64,000 nucleotides of DNA from Caldimonas mangrovi (lineage in GTDB: Bacteria > Pseudomonadota > Gammaproteobacteria > Burkholderiales > Burkholderiaceae_C). Numbering within the stretch: the stretch's first letter is position 1; every line of letters starts with the position of its first letter. Below the pieces are notes generated by a model that worked only from the letters and a program-made list of their open reading frames with translations, did no database searches and was not told the origin of the DNA. The stretch lies in contig NZ_JAMKFE010000003.1 in assembly GCF_023721835.1 (NCBI RefSeq), forward strand, positions 124,001-188,000, written 5' to 3'. Below are positions 44,864 through 53,821 of the stretch, piece after piece. Position numbers and translations under genes: made by a program.

Positions 44864-46549
44864 TCACATTTTCTCAGGGGCACTCACACCCAGAACCGCC
44901 AGACCGTTGTGCAGCACCTGCCGGGTCGCGGTCAACAGCGCCATGCGCGAGCGCATCAATTCGACATCCTCGACCAGAAACCGCACTTCCGCGTAGTAGG
45001 TGTGGTAGGCGCTCGCAACTTCGCGCAGGTAGAACGCGACGTCGTGCGGTGCGAGGTTGTCGGCGGCGGTCTTCAGCATGGCCGGAAACTCGGCCAGCTT
45101 CAGCATCAGCGCGCTCTCGGCCGGCTGCACCAGATGGGCCAGGTCGGCCGACGGCAGCGCCGCGGGCTGGCCGCCGTGGTCGCCCTGCCAGTTGCGGATG
45201 ACCGAGCAGATGCGTGCATGCGCGTATTGCACGTAATAGACCGGGTTCGCGTTGTCCTGTTCCAGCGCCAGGTCGACGTCGAACACGAACTCGGTGTCGG
45301 CCTTGCGGCTGATCAGGAAGAAGCGCACCGCGTCGCGGCTGGTCCATTCGATCAGGTCGCGCAGCGTGACGTAGGAGCCGGCGCGCTTGGAGATCTTGAC
45401 CTCTTCGCCGCCCTTCATCACCGTCACCATCTTGTGCAGCACGTAGTCGGGATAGCCGGCCGGAATGCCGGCATCCGCCGCCTGCAGCCCGGCGCGCACG
45501 CGTGCGATGGTGCCGTGATGATCGGTGCCCTGGATGTTGACGACCTTCGTGTAGCCGCGCTCCCACTTGTTGATGTGGTAGGCCACGTCGGGCACGAAGT
45601 AGGTGTACGTGCCGTCGGACTTGCGCATCACGCGGTCCTTGTCGTCGCCGTAGTCGGTGCTGCGCAGCCACAGCGCGCCGTCCTGCTCGTAGGTCTTGCC
45701 GGCGTCGACCAGCTTTTGCACCGTCTGCTCGACGCGACCGCTGGTGTACAGGCTCGACTCGAGGAAATAGCGGTCGAATTTGACGCCGAAGGCCTGCAGG
45801 TCGAGGTCCTGCTCGTGGCGCAGATAGGCGACCGCGAACTGGCGGATGCCGTCGAGATCGTCCGGGTCGCCTGACGCGGTGAACTCGCGGTCGTCGGACT
45901 TGACCGTCTTCTTTGCCATGAAGTCGGCCGCGATGTCGGCGATGTACTCGCCGTTGTAGGCCGCTTCCGGCCAGCCCGCATCGCCCGGCTTCAGCCCCTT
46001 GAGGCGCAGCTGCGTCGAGTTCGCGAGCGTGGCGATCTGCACACCGGCGTCGTTGTAGTAGAACTCGCGCGTCACCTCGTGGCCTTGCGTCGCCAGCAGG
46101 TTGCAGATCGCGTCGCCGAGCGCGGCCTGGCGGCCGTGTCCGACGTGCAGCGGGCCGGTCGGGTTGGCCGACACGAACTCCACCATCACGCGCTGCCCGT
46201 TGGCAGGCTGCCGGCCGAAGGCATCGCCGGCTTCCATCACCTCGGCGACGATCTGTTGCTTCGCGGCGGCCTTCAGGCGCAGGTTGATGAAGCCGGGGCC
46301 GGCGATCTCCATGCTGTCGACCCAGCGCTCGAAGGCCTCGCGTTGCTTCAGCCCGTCGATCAGGGTCTGCGCGAGTTCACGCGGATTCTTCTTCAGCGGC
46401 TTGGCGAGCTGCATGGCCGAGGTGCAGGCCAGGTCGCCGTGGGCAGCCTGCTTCGGGCTCTCGAAGGCGGCTGCGGGCGGCTGCGTGGGGGCCAGCACGG
46501 CCAACTCGTCGGCCAGCGCCTGCAGGAGTTCTTGTTTGGCACGGATCAT
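44864..46549 (-). CDS. argS: Arginyl-tRNA synthetase
   Basis: Class I aminoacyl-tRNA synthetase, 561 residues. The HIGH motif is in [19 protein letters not shown] (HVGH at 135-138), the KMSK-like loop is [17 protein letters not shown], and the DALR anticodon-binding C-terminus is recognisable ([19 protein letters not shown]). The N-terminal Add1 domain spans about 1-110. It heads the argS-SPOR-dsbA block and is divergent from the kinase gene at 46640. Confidence 0.96.
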   Translation of the reverse strand: MIRAKQELLQALADELAVLAPTQPPAAAFESPKQAAHGDLACTSAMQLAKPLKKNPRELAQTLIDGLKQREAFERWVDSMEIAGPGFINLRLKAAAKQQIVAEVMEAGDAFGRQPANGQRVMVEFVSANPTGPLHVGHGRQAALGDAICNLLATQGHEVTREFYYNDAGVQIATLANSTQLRLKGLKPGDAGWPEAAYNGEYIADIAADFMAKKTVKSDDREFTASGDPDDLDGIRQFAVAYLRHEQDLDLQAFGVKFDRYFLESSLYTSGRVEQTVQKLVDAGKTYEQDGALWLRSTDYGDDKDRVMRKSDGTYTYFVPDVAYHINKWERGYTKVVNIQGTDHHGTIARVRAGLQAADAGIPAGYPDYVLHKMVTVMKGGEEVKISKRAGSYVTLRDLIEWTSRDAVRFFLISRKADTEFVFDVDLALEQDNANPVYYVQYAHARICSVIRNWQGDHGGQPAALPSADLAHLVQPAESALMLKLAEFPAMLKTAADNLAPHDVAFYLREVASAYHTYYAEVRFLVEDVELMRSRMALLTATRQVLHNGLAVLGVSAPEKM

Positions 46550-46639
46550 GCGGCGATTCTACTTTTCGAGTCGTAGTTCGCTTGCCGGCAGCAGGCGACG
46601 GTGAAATGATGCACCCTCCCTGTCCCATACACGCCTTGC

Positions 46640-47977
46640 ATGACCGAAACCGACGCCCCGGTTGCCACTTTCACGCACATCGGTGAATACCGAGTGCTGC
46701 GCAAGCTGGGCGAAGGTGCGACCAGCGAGGTGTTCCTGTGTCGTGACGAATTTCACGCACGCGAGGTCGCAGTCAAGCGCGTGCGCGACGCGGCGGTGCG
46801 CGATCCCGTCGATGGCCGCTACTACTCGCGCTTCTTCGCGGCCGAGGCGGCCCTGGTCGGCCGGCTGCAGCACCCGCACGTGGTGCAGATCTTCGACGCC
46901 TCCGACAAGCCCGACGAGCAGTACCTCGTGATGGAGCATGTGCCGGGCAGCACGTTGCGTCCCTATTGCAGGGCCGACCAGCTGCTGCCGCTGGAACTGA
47001 TCGTCGAGATCGGCTTCAAGTGCGCGATGGCGCTCGGCTACGTGTTCCGCCAGGGCCTGGTGCACCGCGACATCAAGCCTGCGAATATCCTGGCGGTCGA
47101 GGCCAACGGCCACGTCACCGACGTCAAGGTGAGCGACTTCGGCAGCGTGCTCAACCTCGGCGCCGACACGACGCAGGTCCATCGTGTCGGCTCGCTGACC
47201 TACATGTCGCCCGAGCAGCTCGACGGCGGGCCGCTCAACGCGCAGTCGGACATGTACGCACTCGGCGCGGTGCTGTACCACCTGATCACCGGCCACCCGC
47301 CGGTGGAGGCCGACTCGCAGCCGGCGATGATCCAGCGCATCCTGAATGCGCCGGTGGTGCCGCCCAGCGAGCGCCGCCACGGTGTGGAGCCGGCCGTCGA
47401 CGGCGTCATCCTGCAGGCGCTCAACAAGCTGCCCGAGCACCGTTATGCCAACTGGGACGACTTCGCCAATGCGCTGGCGTCGCTGATCACCAACCGACAG
47501 GTGCCGCGCGGCAACCTGCAGGCGGTGCTCGATTCGGAGCGTTTCGGCCTGCTGCGCCAGCTCGACTTCTTCAAGGGCTTCGACGACGTCGAGTTGTGGG
47601 AGGTGGTGCATCAGGCGCGCTGGCAGCGCTACTCCGTCGGCCACAAGCTGATGAAGCGGGGCGAGCGCGGGCGCGACTTCCACATCGTCGCCCAGGGCGC
47701 GGTCGAGGTGCTCCGCGAGCGGCAGAAGGTCGAGACGCTGAAAGCCGGCATGCTGGTCGGCGAGATGGCCTACCTGGCGCCGAGCAAGGACATGCGGCTG
47801 CGCTCGGCCGACGTGGTGGCGACCGAGCCGATCACGACCATCTCGTTCACGCCCGACACGCTGGCGCAGCTCAGCGTGGCATGCCGCGGGCGCTTCAACG
47901 AAGCCTTCATCGGCGTGCTGGTGCGCCGGCTGCATGCCGCGCACGAGGCCTTGTCGCATCCTCAACGCATCCTCTGA
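46640..47977 (+). CDS. Ser/Thr protein kinase fused to cyclic-nucleotide-binding domain
   Basis: A 445-residue soluble protein. The Hanks-type kinase domain spans about 15-285: glycine loop LGEGATSEVFLC, Lys46 in REVAVKRV, catalytic VHRDIKPANI (Asp144), SDFGSVLNLG (Asp166) and SPEQLDGG. A cNMP-binding (CAP_ED) domain follows at about 305-440: FFKGFDDVELWEVVHQARWQ, KLMKRGERGRDFHIVAQGAVEVL and GMLVGEMAYLAPSKDMR. There is no transmembrane segment. The usual phosphate-binding Arg of cAMP sites is not obvious, so the ligand is uncertain. It is 79 bases upstream of a diguanylate cyclase/phosphodiesterase gene. Confidence 0.9.
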   Translation: MTETDAPVATFTHIGEYRVLRKLGEGATSEVFLCRDEFHAREVAVKRVRDAAVRDPVDGRYYSRFFAAEAALVGRLQHPHVVQIFDASDKPDEQYLVMEHVPGSTLRPYCRADQLLPLELIVEIGFKCAMALGYVFRQGLVHRDIKPANILAVEANGHVTDVKVSDFGSVLNLGADTTQVHRVGSLTYMSPEQLDGGPLNAQSDMYALGAVLYHLITGHPPVEADSQPAMIQRILNAPVVPPSERRHGVEPAVDGVILQALNKLPEHRYANWDDFANALASLITNRQVPRGNLQAVLDSERFGLLRQLDFFKGFDDVELWEVVHQARWQRYSVGHKLMKRGERGRDFHIVAQGAVEVLRERQKVETLKAGMLVGEMAYLAPSKDMRLRSADVVATEPITTISFTPDTLAQLSVACRGRFNEAFIGVLVRRLHAAHEALSHPQRIL

Positions 47978-48056
47978 ACACCGCGGGCGCTCGGTAGTAC
48001 CCCTGCCGGGAGGCGCGCAGACGCTGGTGCACAATCAGCAGCCAGCCTGGTCGCCG

Positions 48057-49910
48057 ATGAGCAAACGCGAGCCCCACCCCCCCGAATCCAGCCCCGTCGC
48101 AGGCGAGGGCGGCTCCTTGCTGCGCCAGACGATCCTCGAGTACCAGGCGATCTTCGACCATGCACCGGTCGGCATCGCGCTCAGCCGCAACCGGCGCATA
48201 CAGCACGCCAATCGCCGCTTCGAGGAAATGTTCGGCTGGTCGCACGGCGGGCTCGAGGACCAGCCCGGATCGGTGACGTGGGCCACGCCGGAAAGCTATG
48301 TCGAGGTTGGCCGGCTCGCCGCGCAGCGGCTGGCTCGCGGCGAGCTGCTCGAGATCGAGCGAGAAATGCGCCGCCGGGACGGCAGCACCTTCTGGGCCCG
48401 CGTGCGCGCGATGCCGATCGAGCCGGAGCATCCCTCCAAGGGGGCGACGGTCTGGATCATCGAGGACATCACGGAGCAGCGCCAAGCGATGCAGACGCTG
48501 CAGGTCTCGCAGCACGAACTCGAAGCGCGCGTGAAGGAGCGCACCGAGGCGCTGGCGCTGGCGTATGCCCAGCTGCGTCGCGAGACCGAGGAGCGCGAGA
48601 CCGCCGAGAACCAGGTGCGCCACCTGGCCGAACACGACGCACTGACCGGCCTGCCGAACCGTCGCCTGCTGGAATTGCGACTGCGCCAAGCGTTGCACGA
48701 TGCGCGCGAGCAGGGTGGCTGCGTCGCGGTGATGTTCATGGATCTCGACCGTTTCAAGACCATCAACGATTCGCTCGGCCACGTGGTCGGCGATCGCCTG
48801 CTGCAGCAGGTGGCGCTGCGCGTGCACCAGTGCATGCGCCGGCCCGACACCGTCGCGCGGCTCGGCGGCGACGAGTTCGTGATGCTGCTGCCGGGCCTGA
48901 GCGGCGCCGGCGACGCGGCGATGGTCGCCTCGCAGCTGATCGACGAAGTCGCCAAGCCCTACGAGATCGACACGCTCGAGCTGCGCGTGACGCCGTCGGT
49001 CGGCATCAGCCTGTTCCCCGATCACGGCGACACGCCCGACGTGCTGGTCGGCAAGGCCAGCGCCGCGATGTACCAGGCCAAGGCGCAGGGACGGCGCAGC
49101 TATCTGTTCTTCAGCGGGCAGACCGACGCCTCGTCGTCACAACGGCTGCTGCTCGAGAACGACCTGCACCGTGCAATCGAGCGCGGCGAGTTCGTGCTGC
49201 ACTACCAGCCGCGCTACGAGCTGGCCAGCGGCATGCTGTGCGCCTGCGAAGCACTGCTGCGCTGGCAGCATCCCACGCGCGGCTCCATCAGCCCGGTGGA
49301 GTTCGTTCCGCTGGCCGAGGAAAGCGGCCTGGTGGTGCCGATCGGCGAATGGGTGTTGCGCGAAGCCTGCCAGCAGCTCCAGCGCTGGCACGCCAAAGGG
49401 CTGGACGTCTGCCCCATCTCGGTCAACATCTCGGCGCGGCAGTTCCGCAGCCTGGAGCTGTTGTCGATGATCCGCTCGGTGCTCGATGAAACCGGGGTCG
49501 ACCCGCGGCTGCTCGAAGTCGAGATCACCGAGACGACCCTGATGCACAACACCGAGGAGACGCTGTCCATCCTCGGCCAACTGCATGCGCTGGGCATCAA
49601 GATCTCGGTCGACGACTTCGGTACCGGGTATTCCAGCCTGGCCTACCTGAAGCGCTTCCCGGTGGACTTGCTGAAGATCGACCGATCGTTCGTGCATGAC
49701 CTGGTGACCGATGCCGACGACGCCATCATCGTCAGCGCGATCATCGGCCTGGCCAGGAGCCTGCAACTGCGCGTGGTGGCCGAAGGCGTCGAGACGCCCG
49801 AGCAGGTCGACTTCCTGAAGCGCCGCGGCTGTGACGAGGTGCAGGGCTTCCTGTTCAGCAAGCCGCTGCCGGCCGCGCAGATCGAGTCATTGTTCAACCT
49901 GCGCTACTGA
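48057..49910 (+). CDS. PAS-GGDEF-EAL c-di-GMP turnover protein
   Basis: A 617-residue cytoplasmic signalling protein. The PAS/PAC sensor spans about 25-145 (AIFDHAPVGIALSRNRRIQHANRRFEEMFG, shown as recognised fold), then a coiled coil about 145-190, then a GGDEF domain with intact GGDEF (270-274) and product-inhibition motif RRPD (261-264), then an EAL domain with intact EAL (398-400), NISARQFRS and VDDFGTGYSSLAYLKRFPVD. Both catalytic sites look functional, so it may make or degrade c-di-GMP depending on signal. I start at the ATG at 48057. The 3' end overlaps the opposing anti-sigma gene by 7 bases. Confidence 0.92.
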   Translation: MSKREPHPPESSPVAGEGGSLLRQTILEYQAIFDHAPVGIALSRNRRIQHANRRFEEMFGWSHGGLEDQPGSVTWATPESYVEVGRLAAQRLARGELLEIEREMRRRDGSTFWARVRAMPIEPEHPSKGATVWIIEDITEQRQAMQTLQVSQHELEARVKERTEALALAYAQLRRETEERETAENQVRHLAEHDALTGLPNRRLLELRLRQALHDAREQGGCVAVMFMDLDRFKTINDSLGHVVGDRLLQQVALRVHQCMRRPDTVARLGGDEFVMLLPGLSGAGDAAMVASQLIDEVAKPYEIDTLELRVTPSVGISLFPDHGDTPDVLVGKASAAMYQAKAQGRRSYLFFSGQTDASSSQRLLLENDLHRAIERGEFVLHYQPRYELASGMLCACEALLRWQHPTRGSISPVEFVPLAEESGLVVPIGEWVLREACQQLQRWHAKGLDVCPISVNISARQFRSLELLSMIRSVLDETGVDPRLLEVEITETTLMHNTEETLSILGQLHALGIKISVDDFGTGYSSLAYLKRFPVDLLKIDRSFVHDLVTDADDAIIVSAIIGLARSLQLRVVAEGVETPEQVDFLKRRGCDEVQGFLFSKPLPAAQIESLFNLRY

Positions 49911-50707
49911 GCCTTCTTGGCTTGCTGGTAGATGCTGCTCGCCAGCGTGACCAGCTGTTCCTTCGGCAACTGGCCCGCCAGCGCATAGCCGACCTCGTCG
50001 TCGACCCAATAGAACAAGCCCACATCGGCTTGCTGCTCGTAGCGGAAGGCCGCCGGCGTGTCCGTTTCCGGCTTGCGCAGGTAGACCGTGACGCGCTGCC
50101 GGGCGCCGTTCTCGTACATCAGCTGGGCGCTCGGCCCGGTGACGTCGGGCAACAGGCGGCCCCCGACGAGCTCATAGCCGTGCGCCTGCAGGTCGAACAG
50201 TCGGACCGGGGCGTCGATGCGCCGCGTGAGCCAGCGGGCCAGGTGTTCTTCCCGTGCACGCACTTCCACCGGGTGGCGCACTTCGGGCACGTAAACGCTG
50301 TGCGCCACTGCCGCGCGCTGCACCCATGGCAAGGGCTGCTGCCGCGCGAGCGGCGTGGCCTGCGAGCGCATCTGCTGCCACGTCGCTGCCGCGCCCACGA
50401 GACCGCCACCGACGAACAACAAGGCGCCGGCGGCGATGCGCCATTGCGCCCACCGACTGCGGCTGTCGTGCATCACGGTGCGCGACAGCCGATCCGGCGT
50501 CGGTTCGTCGAGCGCTGGCTGCAGGGCCGCGCGCAAGGCATCGCGGTCGGCATGCAAGACATTGAAGCGGGCTTGTGCGGCCGGGTTCGCGGCCAGCCAC
50601 GCCTGCACCGCTGCGCGGTCGGCATCGTCGAGTTCGCCGTCGAGGTAGGCGTTCAGGCGCAGGTCGCGGTCAGCGGCTTCGAGGGCGGGGGATGTGGGCG
50701 TCGGCAT
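49904..50707 (-). CDS. Anti-sigma factor (membrane-anchored)
   Basis: A 267-residue protein with an N-terminal anti-sigma-like domain (NAYLDGELDDADRAAVQAWL, typical of the ASD fold but lacking Cys for zinc), one transmembrane helix around 95-115 (WRIAAGALLFVGGGLVGAAATW) and a periplasmic domain (VYVPEVRHPVEVRAREE through QVDVGLFYWVDDEVGYALAG-like sequence). It follows the ECF sigma gene by 2 bases on the same strand, so it should sequester that sigma factor. The start is the ATG at 50707. Confidence 0.85.
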   Translation of the reverse strand: MPTPTSPALEAADRDLRLNAYLDGELDDADRAAVQAWLAANPAAQARFNVLHADRDALRAALQPALDEPTPDRLSRTVMHDSRSRWAQWRIAAGALLFVGGGLVGAAATWQQMRSQATPLARQQPLPWVQRAAVAHSVYVPEVRHPVEVRAREEHLARWLTRRIDAPVRLFDLQAHGYELVGGRLLPDVTGPSAQLMYENGARQRVTVYLRKPETDTPAAFRYEQQADVGLFYWVDDEVGYALAGQLPKEQLVTLASSIYQQAKKAQ

Positions 50708-50709
50708 GG

Positions 50710-51252
50710 TCAGGCAATGCGTCGCAAGGTGGGGCGGCGGGCGGCAGCCGGTGCGGGCGTGGCCGCGTCGGCAGGGCTGCCCAGCAGGGCGCGCAGGGCG
50801 GCTCGGCCGCGCGACAGGCGCGACATCACGGTGCCGATCGGGATGCGCAGGATGTCGGCGCACTCGGCATACGAAAGCTGCTCGACACCCGCGAGCACCA
50901 GCACTTCTCGCTGCTCCAGCGGCAGGCGCTGCAGCGCGCGCAGCAGGTCGAGGCCGGCGTCGAGATCGATGGCCGGCCCCGCCTGCTGCGTGCCGGAATC
51001 GTCTTCCGCGAGCGGCGCGTAGCGCGACTGCTTGCGCACCTCGTCGAGATGGGCGTTGTGCGTGATGCTGAGCAGCCAGGCGAGCAGGTCGCGTCTCTGG
51101 TCGAACTGATGCCAATGGGCGAGCGCACGTTCAAGCGCAGTCTGCACGAGGTCGTCGGCAGCATGCGTGTCGTACACCAGCGAGCGCGCATAGCGGCGCA
51201 GGCGCGGGATCGCGTCGAGCAATTGCGTGCGGAAAGCGGCCGGAGCGCTCAT
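50710..51252 (-). CDS. ECF-family RNA polymerase sigma factor
   Basis: A 180-residue sigma-70 family extracytoplasmic-function factor. Region 2 is LLDAIPRLRRYARSLVYDTHAADDLVQTALERAL with RRDLLAWLLSITHNAHLDEVR. Region 4 is LQRLPLEQREVLVLAGVEQLSYAECADILRIPIGTVMSRLSRGRAAL, a complete HTH. The anti-sigma gene follows directly. The inducing stress cannot be told from sequence. Regulons of such pairs usually include their own promoter, but I see no clear site upstream of 51252. Confidence 0.92.
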   Translation of the reverse strand: MSAPAAFRTQLLDAIPRLRRYARSLVYDTHAADDLVQTALERALAHWHQFDQRRDLLAWLLSITHNAHLDEVRKQSRYAPLAEDDSGTQQAGPAIDLDAGLDLLRALQRLPLEQREVLVLAGVEQLSYAECADILRIPIGTVMSRLSRGRAALRALLGSPADAATPAPAAARRPTLRRIA

Positions 51253-51355
51253 GCAGGGGTGTACGTCGTGGCCTGCAGCTTTATTCCATCCTGGTGTTGC
51301 GTCAAGCGCCGTTCATAGACCCGCTTGCGAGCGTATCCGCGCCGTGCGCGGAATA

Positions 51356-51874
51356 ATGGTCGCCGTGAACCCACCCCGCCGGGCCGCGGCCCCCAGTTTC
51401 TCGTCGCTCGAATTCCGTCGTGCCCTCGGCATGTTCGCCACCGGCGTGACGATCGTCACCGCGCGCGACGTCGACGGGCGCCTGATCGGCCTAACGGCCA
51501 ACTCGTTCAATTCGGTGTCGCTGGAGCCGCCGCTGGTGCTGTGGAGCCTGTCGCGCCGGGCGGGCTCGATGCCGGTGTTCTCGCGCGGATCGCATTACGC
51601 GATCCACATCCTCGCCGCCGACCAGATCACGCTGGCCGAGCGCTTCGCGGCGAAGAACGTCGACCGTTTTGCCGGCGTCGACTACCGCGAGAACGGCTCC
51701 GGCACGCCGGTGATCGAGGGTGCGGCCGCGGTGTTCGAATGTTTCAACCGCAGCCAGTACGAAGAGGGCGACCACGTCATCTTTGTCGGCGAGGTCGAGC
51801 GCTGCATCCATCGCGCGGAAGCCTCGCCACTGCTGTTTCACGGCGGACGCTACTTCACCGAGTTGCCGCTTTGA
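51356..51874 (+). CDS. Flavin reductase domain protein
   Basis: A 172-residue FMN-binding split-barrel protein of the flavin reductase-like family, which supply reduced flavin to monooxygenases. Characteristic segments: FRRALGMFATGVTIVTARD, GLTANSFNSVSLEPPLVLWSLSR, HYAIHILAADQITLAERFA and DHVIFVGEVERCIH. There is no partner oxygenase beside it. The ATG at 51356 has no strong ribosome site. Its 3' end overlaps the opposing tautomerase gene by 20 bases. Confidence 0.87.
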   Translation: MVAVNPPRRAAAPSFSSLEFRRALGMFATGVTIVTARDVDGRLIGLTANSFNSVSLEPPLVLWSLSRRAGSMPVFSRGSHYAIHILAADQITLAERFAAKNVDRFAGVDYRENGSGTPVIEGAAAVFECFNRSQYEEGDHVIFVGEVERCIHRAEASPLLFHGGRYFTELPL

Positions 51875-52271
51875 GCCTGGCCTCGATGTAGCGCCGTTCC
51901 TGGGTAAGGCCGGCATAACCGTATGCGTCGCCGCGCACTTCGTCGACCAGCACGTAGCTGGCCGGATGCAATGCGCCCAGCAGCCCCTGCATCGCCTCGT
52001 AGACGACGGCGACGTAGCGTTCCTTTTCGTCCTTCGTGTTGGTGCCCTCGGTGATCGAGATGCGCAGGTTGAAGCTCGCAAGCCGGTGCTCGTTCAGGCT
52101 GCGGGTGCCGATGATCCACAGCGCGGGATCGACCGGTTCGAGTTGCACGGCCGTGACCTCGGGCTTCTTGCCCAGGATGTCGGTGGTCAGCGTCGTCAGT
52201 CGCGTTGCCAGGTCGTGCGGGGTGGTCTGCAGGGCAGGGTCGGCGCTGTAGCGCAGGTGAGCGAAAGGCAT
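51855..52271 (-). CDS. Tautomerase-superfamily protein
   Basis: A 138-residue protein beginning MPFAHLRYS, leaving an N-terminal Pro, the catalytic base of the tautomerase superfamily. Later segments (SFNLRISITEGTNTKDEKERYVAVVYEAM and VLVDEVRGDAYGYAGLTQERRYIE) fit the 4-oxalocrotonate/cis-CaaD-like long subgroup. Arg residues that could bind a carboxylate are present. The substrate is unknown. It may be co-transcribed with the small gene upstream at 52303-52518. Confidence 0.72.
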   Translation of the reverse strand: MPFAHLRYSADPALQTTPHDLATRLTTLTTDILGKKPEVTAVQLEPVDPALWIIGTRSLNEHRLASFNLRISITEGTNTKDEKERYVAVVYEAMQGLLGALHPASYVLVDEVRGDAYGYAGLTQERRYIEARLKAATR

Positions 52272-52302
52272 CGATGGGCTCCTGTGGGTGTCGAGGGGGG
52301 TG

Positions 52303-52518
52303 TCAGAGATAGGGTGCCGTGCCGGGGTGGCACCAGCCCCGGCTGGACCAAACGTGGTGCGCGCGCTCGGCCCAGGCTTCGAACCAGCGGTCGAACAGGC
52401 CCTGCGCCCCGCCGACGTCGACCGCTTCCCCGGCAGCCGCTTCGGCGGTCGGGGAGGCCAGGCGCAGCAGGGGGGCGGTGGAGGCTGAATGACGGGGACA
52501 GGCGGTGGGGGCAGTCAT
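52303..52518 (-). CDS. Small protein, 71 residues, divergent from LysR gene
   Basis: A strong ribosome site GAGGAG lies 7 bases before the ATG at 52518. The protein is 71 residues; its second half LFDRWFEAWAERAHHVWSSRG is Trp-rich and amphipathic, with the end WCHPGTAPYL. It lies between the tautomerase gene and a divergent LysR regulator, in the position of a LysR-controlled target. I do not recognise the family. Codon usage and the ribosome site support a real gene. Confidence 0.55.
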   Translation of the reverse strand: MTAPTACPRHSASTAPLLRLASPTAEAAAGEAVDVGGAQGLFDRWFEAWAERAHHVWSSRGWCHPGTAPYL

Positions 52519-52610
52519 GGCGAACTCCTCGTGTCGGTGTCGTGACTCTAGGTTTGCGTTGACGCACAAACAAGGCGAAGATCGGCATATCAAGTTTGCA
52601 AAAAGGCACA

Positions 52611-53519
52611 ATGCCCGCTTCCGCTCCCCCCTCCGCCCTCGACTGGGACGACCTGCGTTATGCGCTGGCCGTCGCCGACGCCGGCTCGCTGGTCGGTGCC
52701 GCCCGTGCTCTGGGCGTCCAACACTCAACGGTGCTGCGCCGACTGGACGCGCTGGAACACCGGCTCGGCACGCGCTTGTTCGACCGCCACCGCCAGGGTT
52801 ACGCGCCGACCGAGGCCGGCGAGCTGCTGGCCGACCAGGCGCGCCGCATGCAGCCGGCCATCGACGACGTGGCGCGACGCATCGTCGGGCGCGATCTGCA
52901 GCTGACGGGCGTCGTGCGGCTCAACACCTCGTACATCGCGATGCTCTACCTGTTGCCGCAGCCGCTGGCCGCTTTCGCGCGAGCGCACCCCGGTATCGAG
53001 GTCGAGGTGGTCGAGGCGATGGCACTGGTCGATCTGTCGCGCCGCGACGCCGACGTGGCTTTGCGCATCAGCACCCAGGTGCCACAGCACCTTGTCGGCC
53101 GTCAGCTCGGCACCGTGCGGTTTCGCATCTATGCACGGCGCGGCGACGCCGGGTTGCCGCAGCGGCCGCTGCCGATGCGGCAGCTGATCGAGCAGGCACC
53201 GTGGATCGGCTTCGAACGCGACGCGTCGGGCACCTTCTTCGAGCGCTGGATGCGCAACCACGTGCCGGCCGAGCGTGTGCGGATGCGCGTCGACCTGTTC
53301 CATTCGATGACCGTGATGCTGCGCACCGGGCTGGGCGTGGGCGTGCTGCCGACCTTTGTCGGCGCGCAGGAGCCGGAGCTGATCGCCGTGTCGGACGACG
53401 TCGACGAGATCGCGACCCCGCTGTGGCTGCTCACGCACCCTGACCTGCGGCGCACCGCGCGCGTGCGTGTTTTCATGCAGCACGTGGGCGATGCCGTGGC
53501 GCAGCGGCTGTCAACTTGA
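52611..53519 (+). CDS. LysR-family transcriptional regulator
   Basis: A 302-residue LysR-type regulator. The winged HTH is WDDLRYALAVADAGSLVGAARALGVQHSTVLRRLDALEHRLGTRLFDR (shown as recognised fold), followed by the linker helix and the periplasmic-binding-like effector domain. I start at the ATG at 52611, with AAAAGG upstream. LysR proteins often control the divergent neighbour, here the small gene at 52303-52518 and possibly the tautomerase. The effector is unknown. Confidence 0.88.
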   Translation: MPASAPPSALDWDDLRYALAVADAGSLVGAARALGVQHSTVLRRLDALEHRLGTRLFDRHRQGYAPTEAGELLADQARRMQPAIDDVARRIVGRDLQLTGVVRLNTSYIAMLYLLPQPLAAFARAHPGIEVEVVEAMALVDLSRRDADVALRISTQVPQHLVGRQLGTVRFRIYARRGDAGLPQRPLPMRQLIEQAPWIGFERDASGTFFERWMRNHVPAERVRMRVDLFHSMTVMLRTGLGVGVLPTFVGAQEPELIAVSDDVDEIATPLWLLTHPDLRRTARVRVFMQHVGDAVAQRLST

Positions 53520-53560
53520 CGACAGGCGTCGGTGCCGCAGCGGCTCTATGATGGCCGGGT

Positions 53561-53714
53561 CTTCAGGGCGGGGTGAAAGTCCCCACCGGCGGTAGGAAGG
53601 GCGCGTTTCGCGCCGTTCGAGCCCGCGAGCGCCCGCGGGAGCAGCATGCACCACGGGGTCAGCAGATCCGGTCCCAAGCCGGAGCCGACGGTCACAGTCC
53701 GGATGAAAGAAGAC
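53561..53714 (+). promoter_or_regulatory. FMN riboswitch (RFN element)
   Basis: The conserved RFN core is present in order: CTTCAGGGCGGGGTGAAAGT, CCCCACCGGCGGTA, GAGCCCGCGAGCG, GGGTCAGCAGATCCGGT, then CCGGAGCCGACGGTCACAGT and CCGGATGAAAGAAG. The outer CTTC/GAAG closing stem is intact. A possible -10 TATGAT at 53547 would start the RNA just before the aptamer. It lies 108 bases before ribB, which it should repress when FMN is high. The 302-base gap 53520-53821 is fully accounted for by this leader. Confidence 0.95.
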
Positions 53715-53821
53715 AGCGGTTGCGGCGTGGCCGGCAGCCGGCGCATGCACGTGCGCCAGTGGCCGGTTGCGACGCCGCCGTGCCCTGAAACGCCCGTCCT
53801 TCACCCTTGCAGGAGCGTTTC

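Noticed and set aside
53129-53483. Minus-strand frames opposite the LysR gene
   Set aside because: Shadow frames; the LysR HTH and effector domain are on the plus strand.
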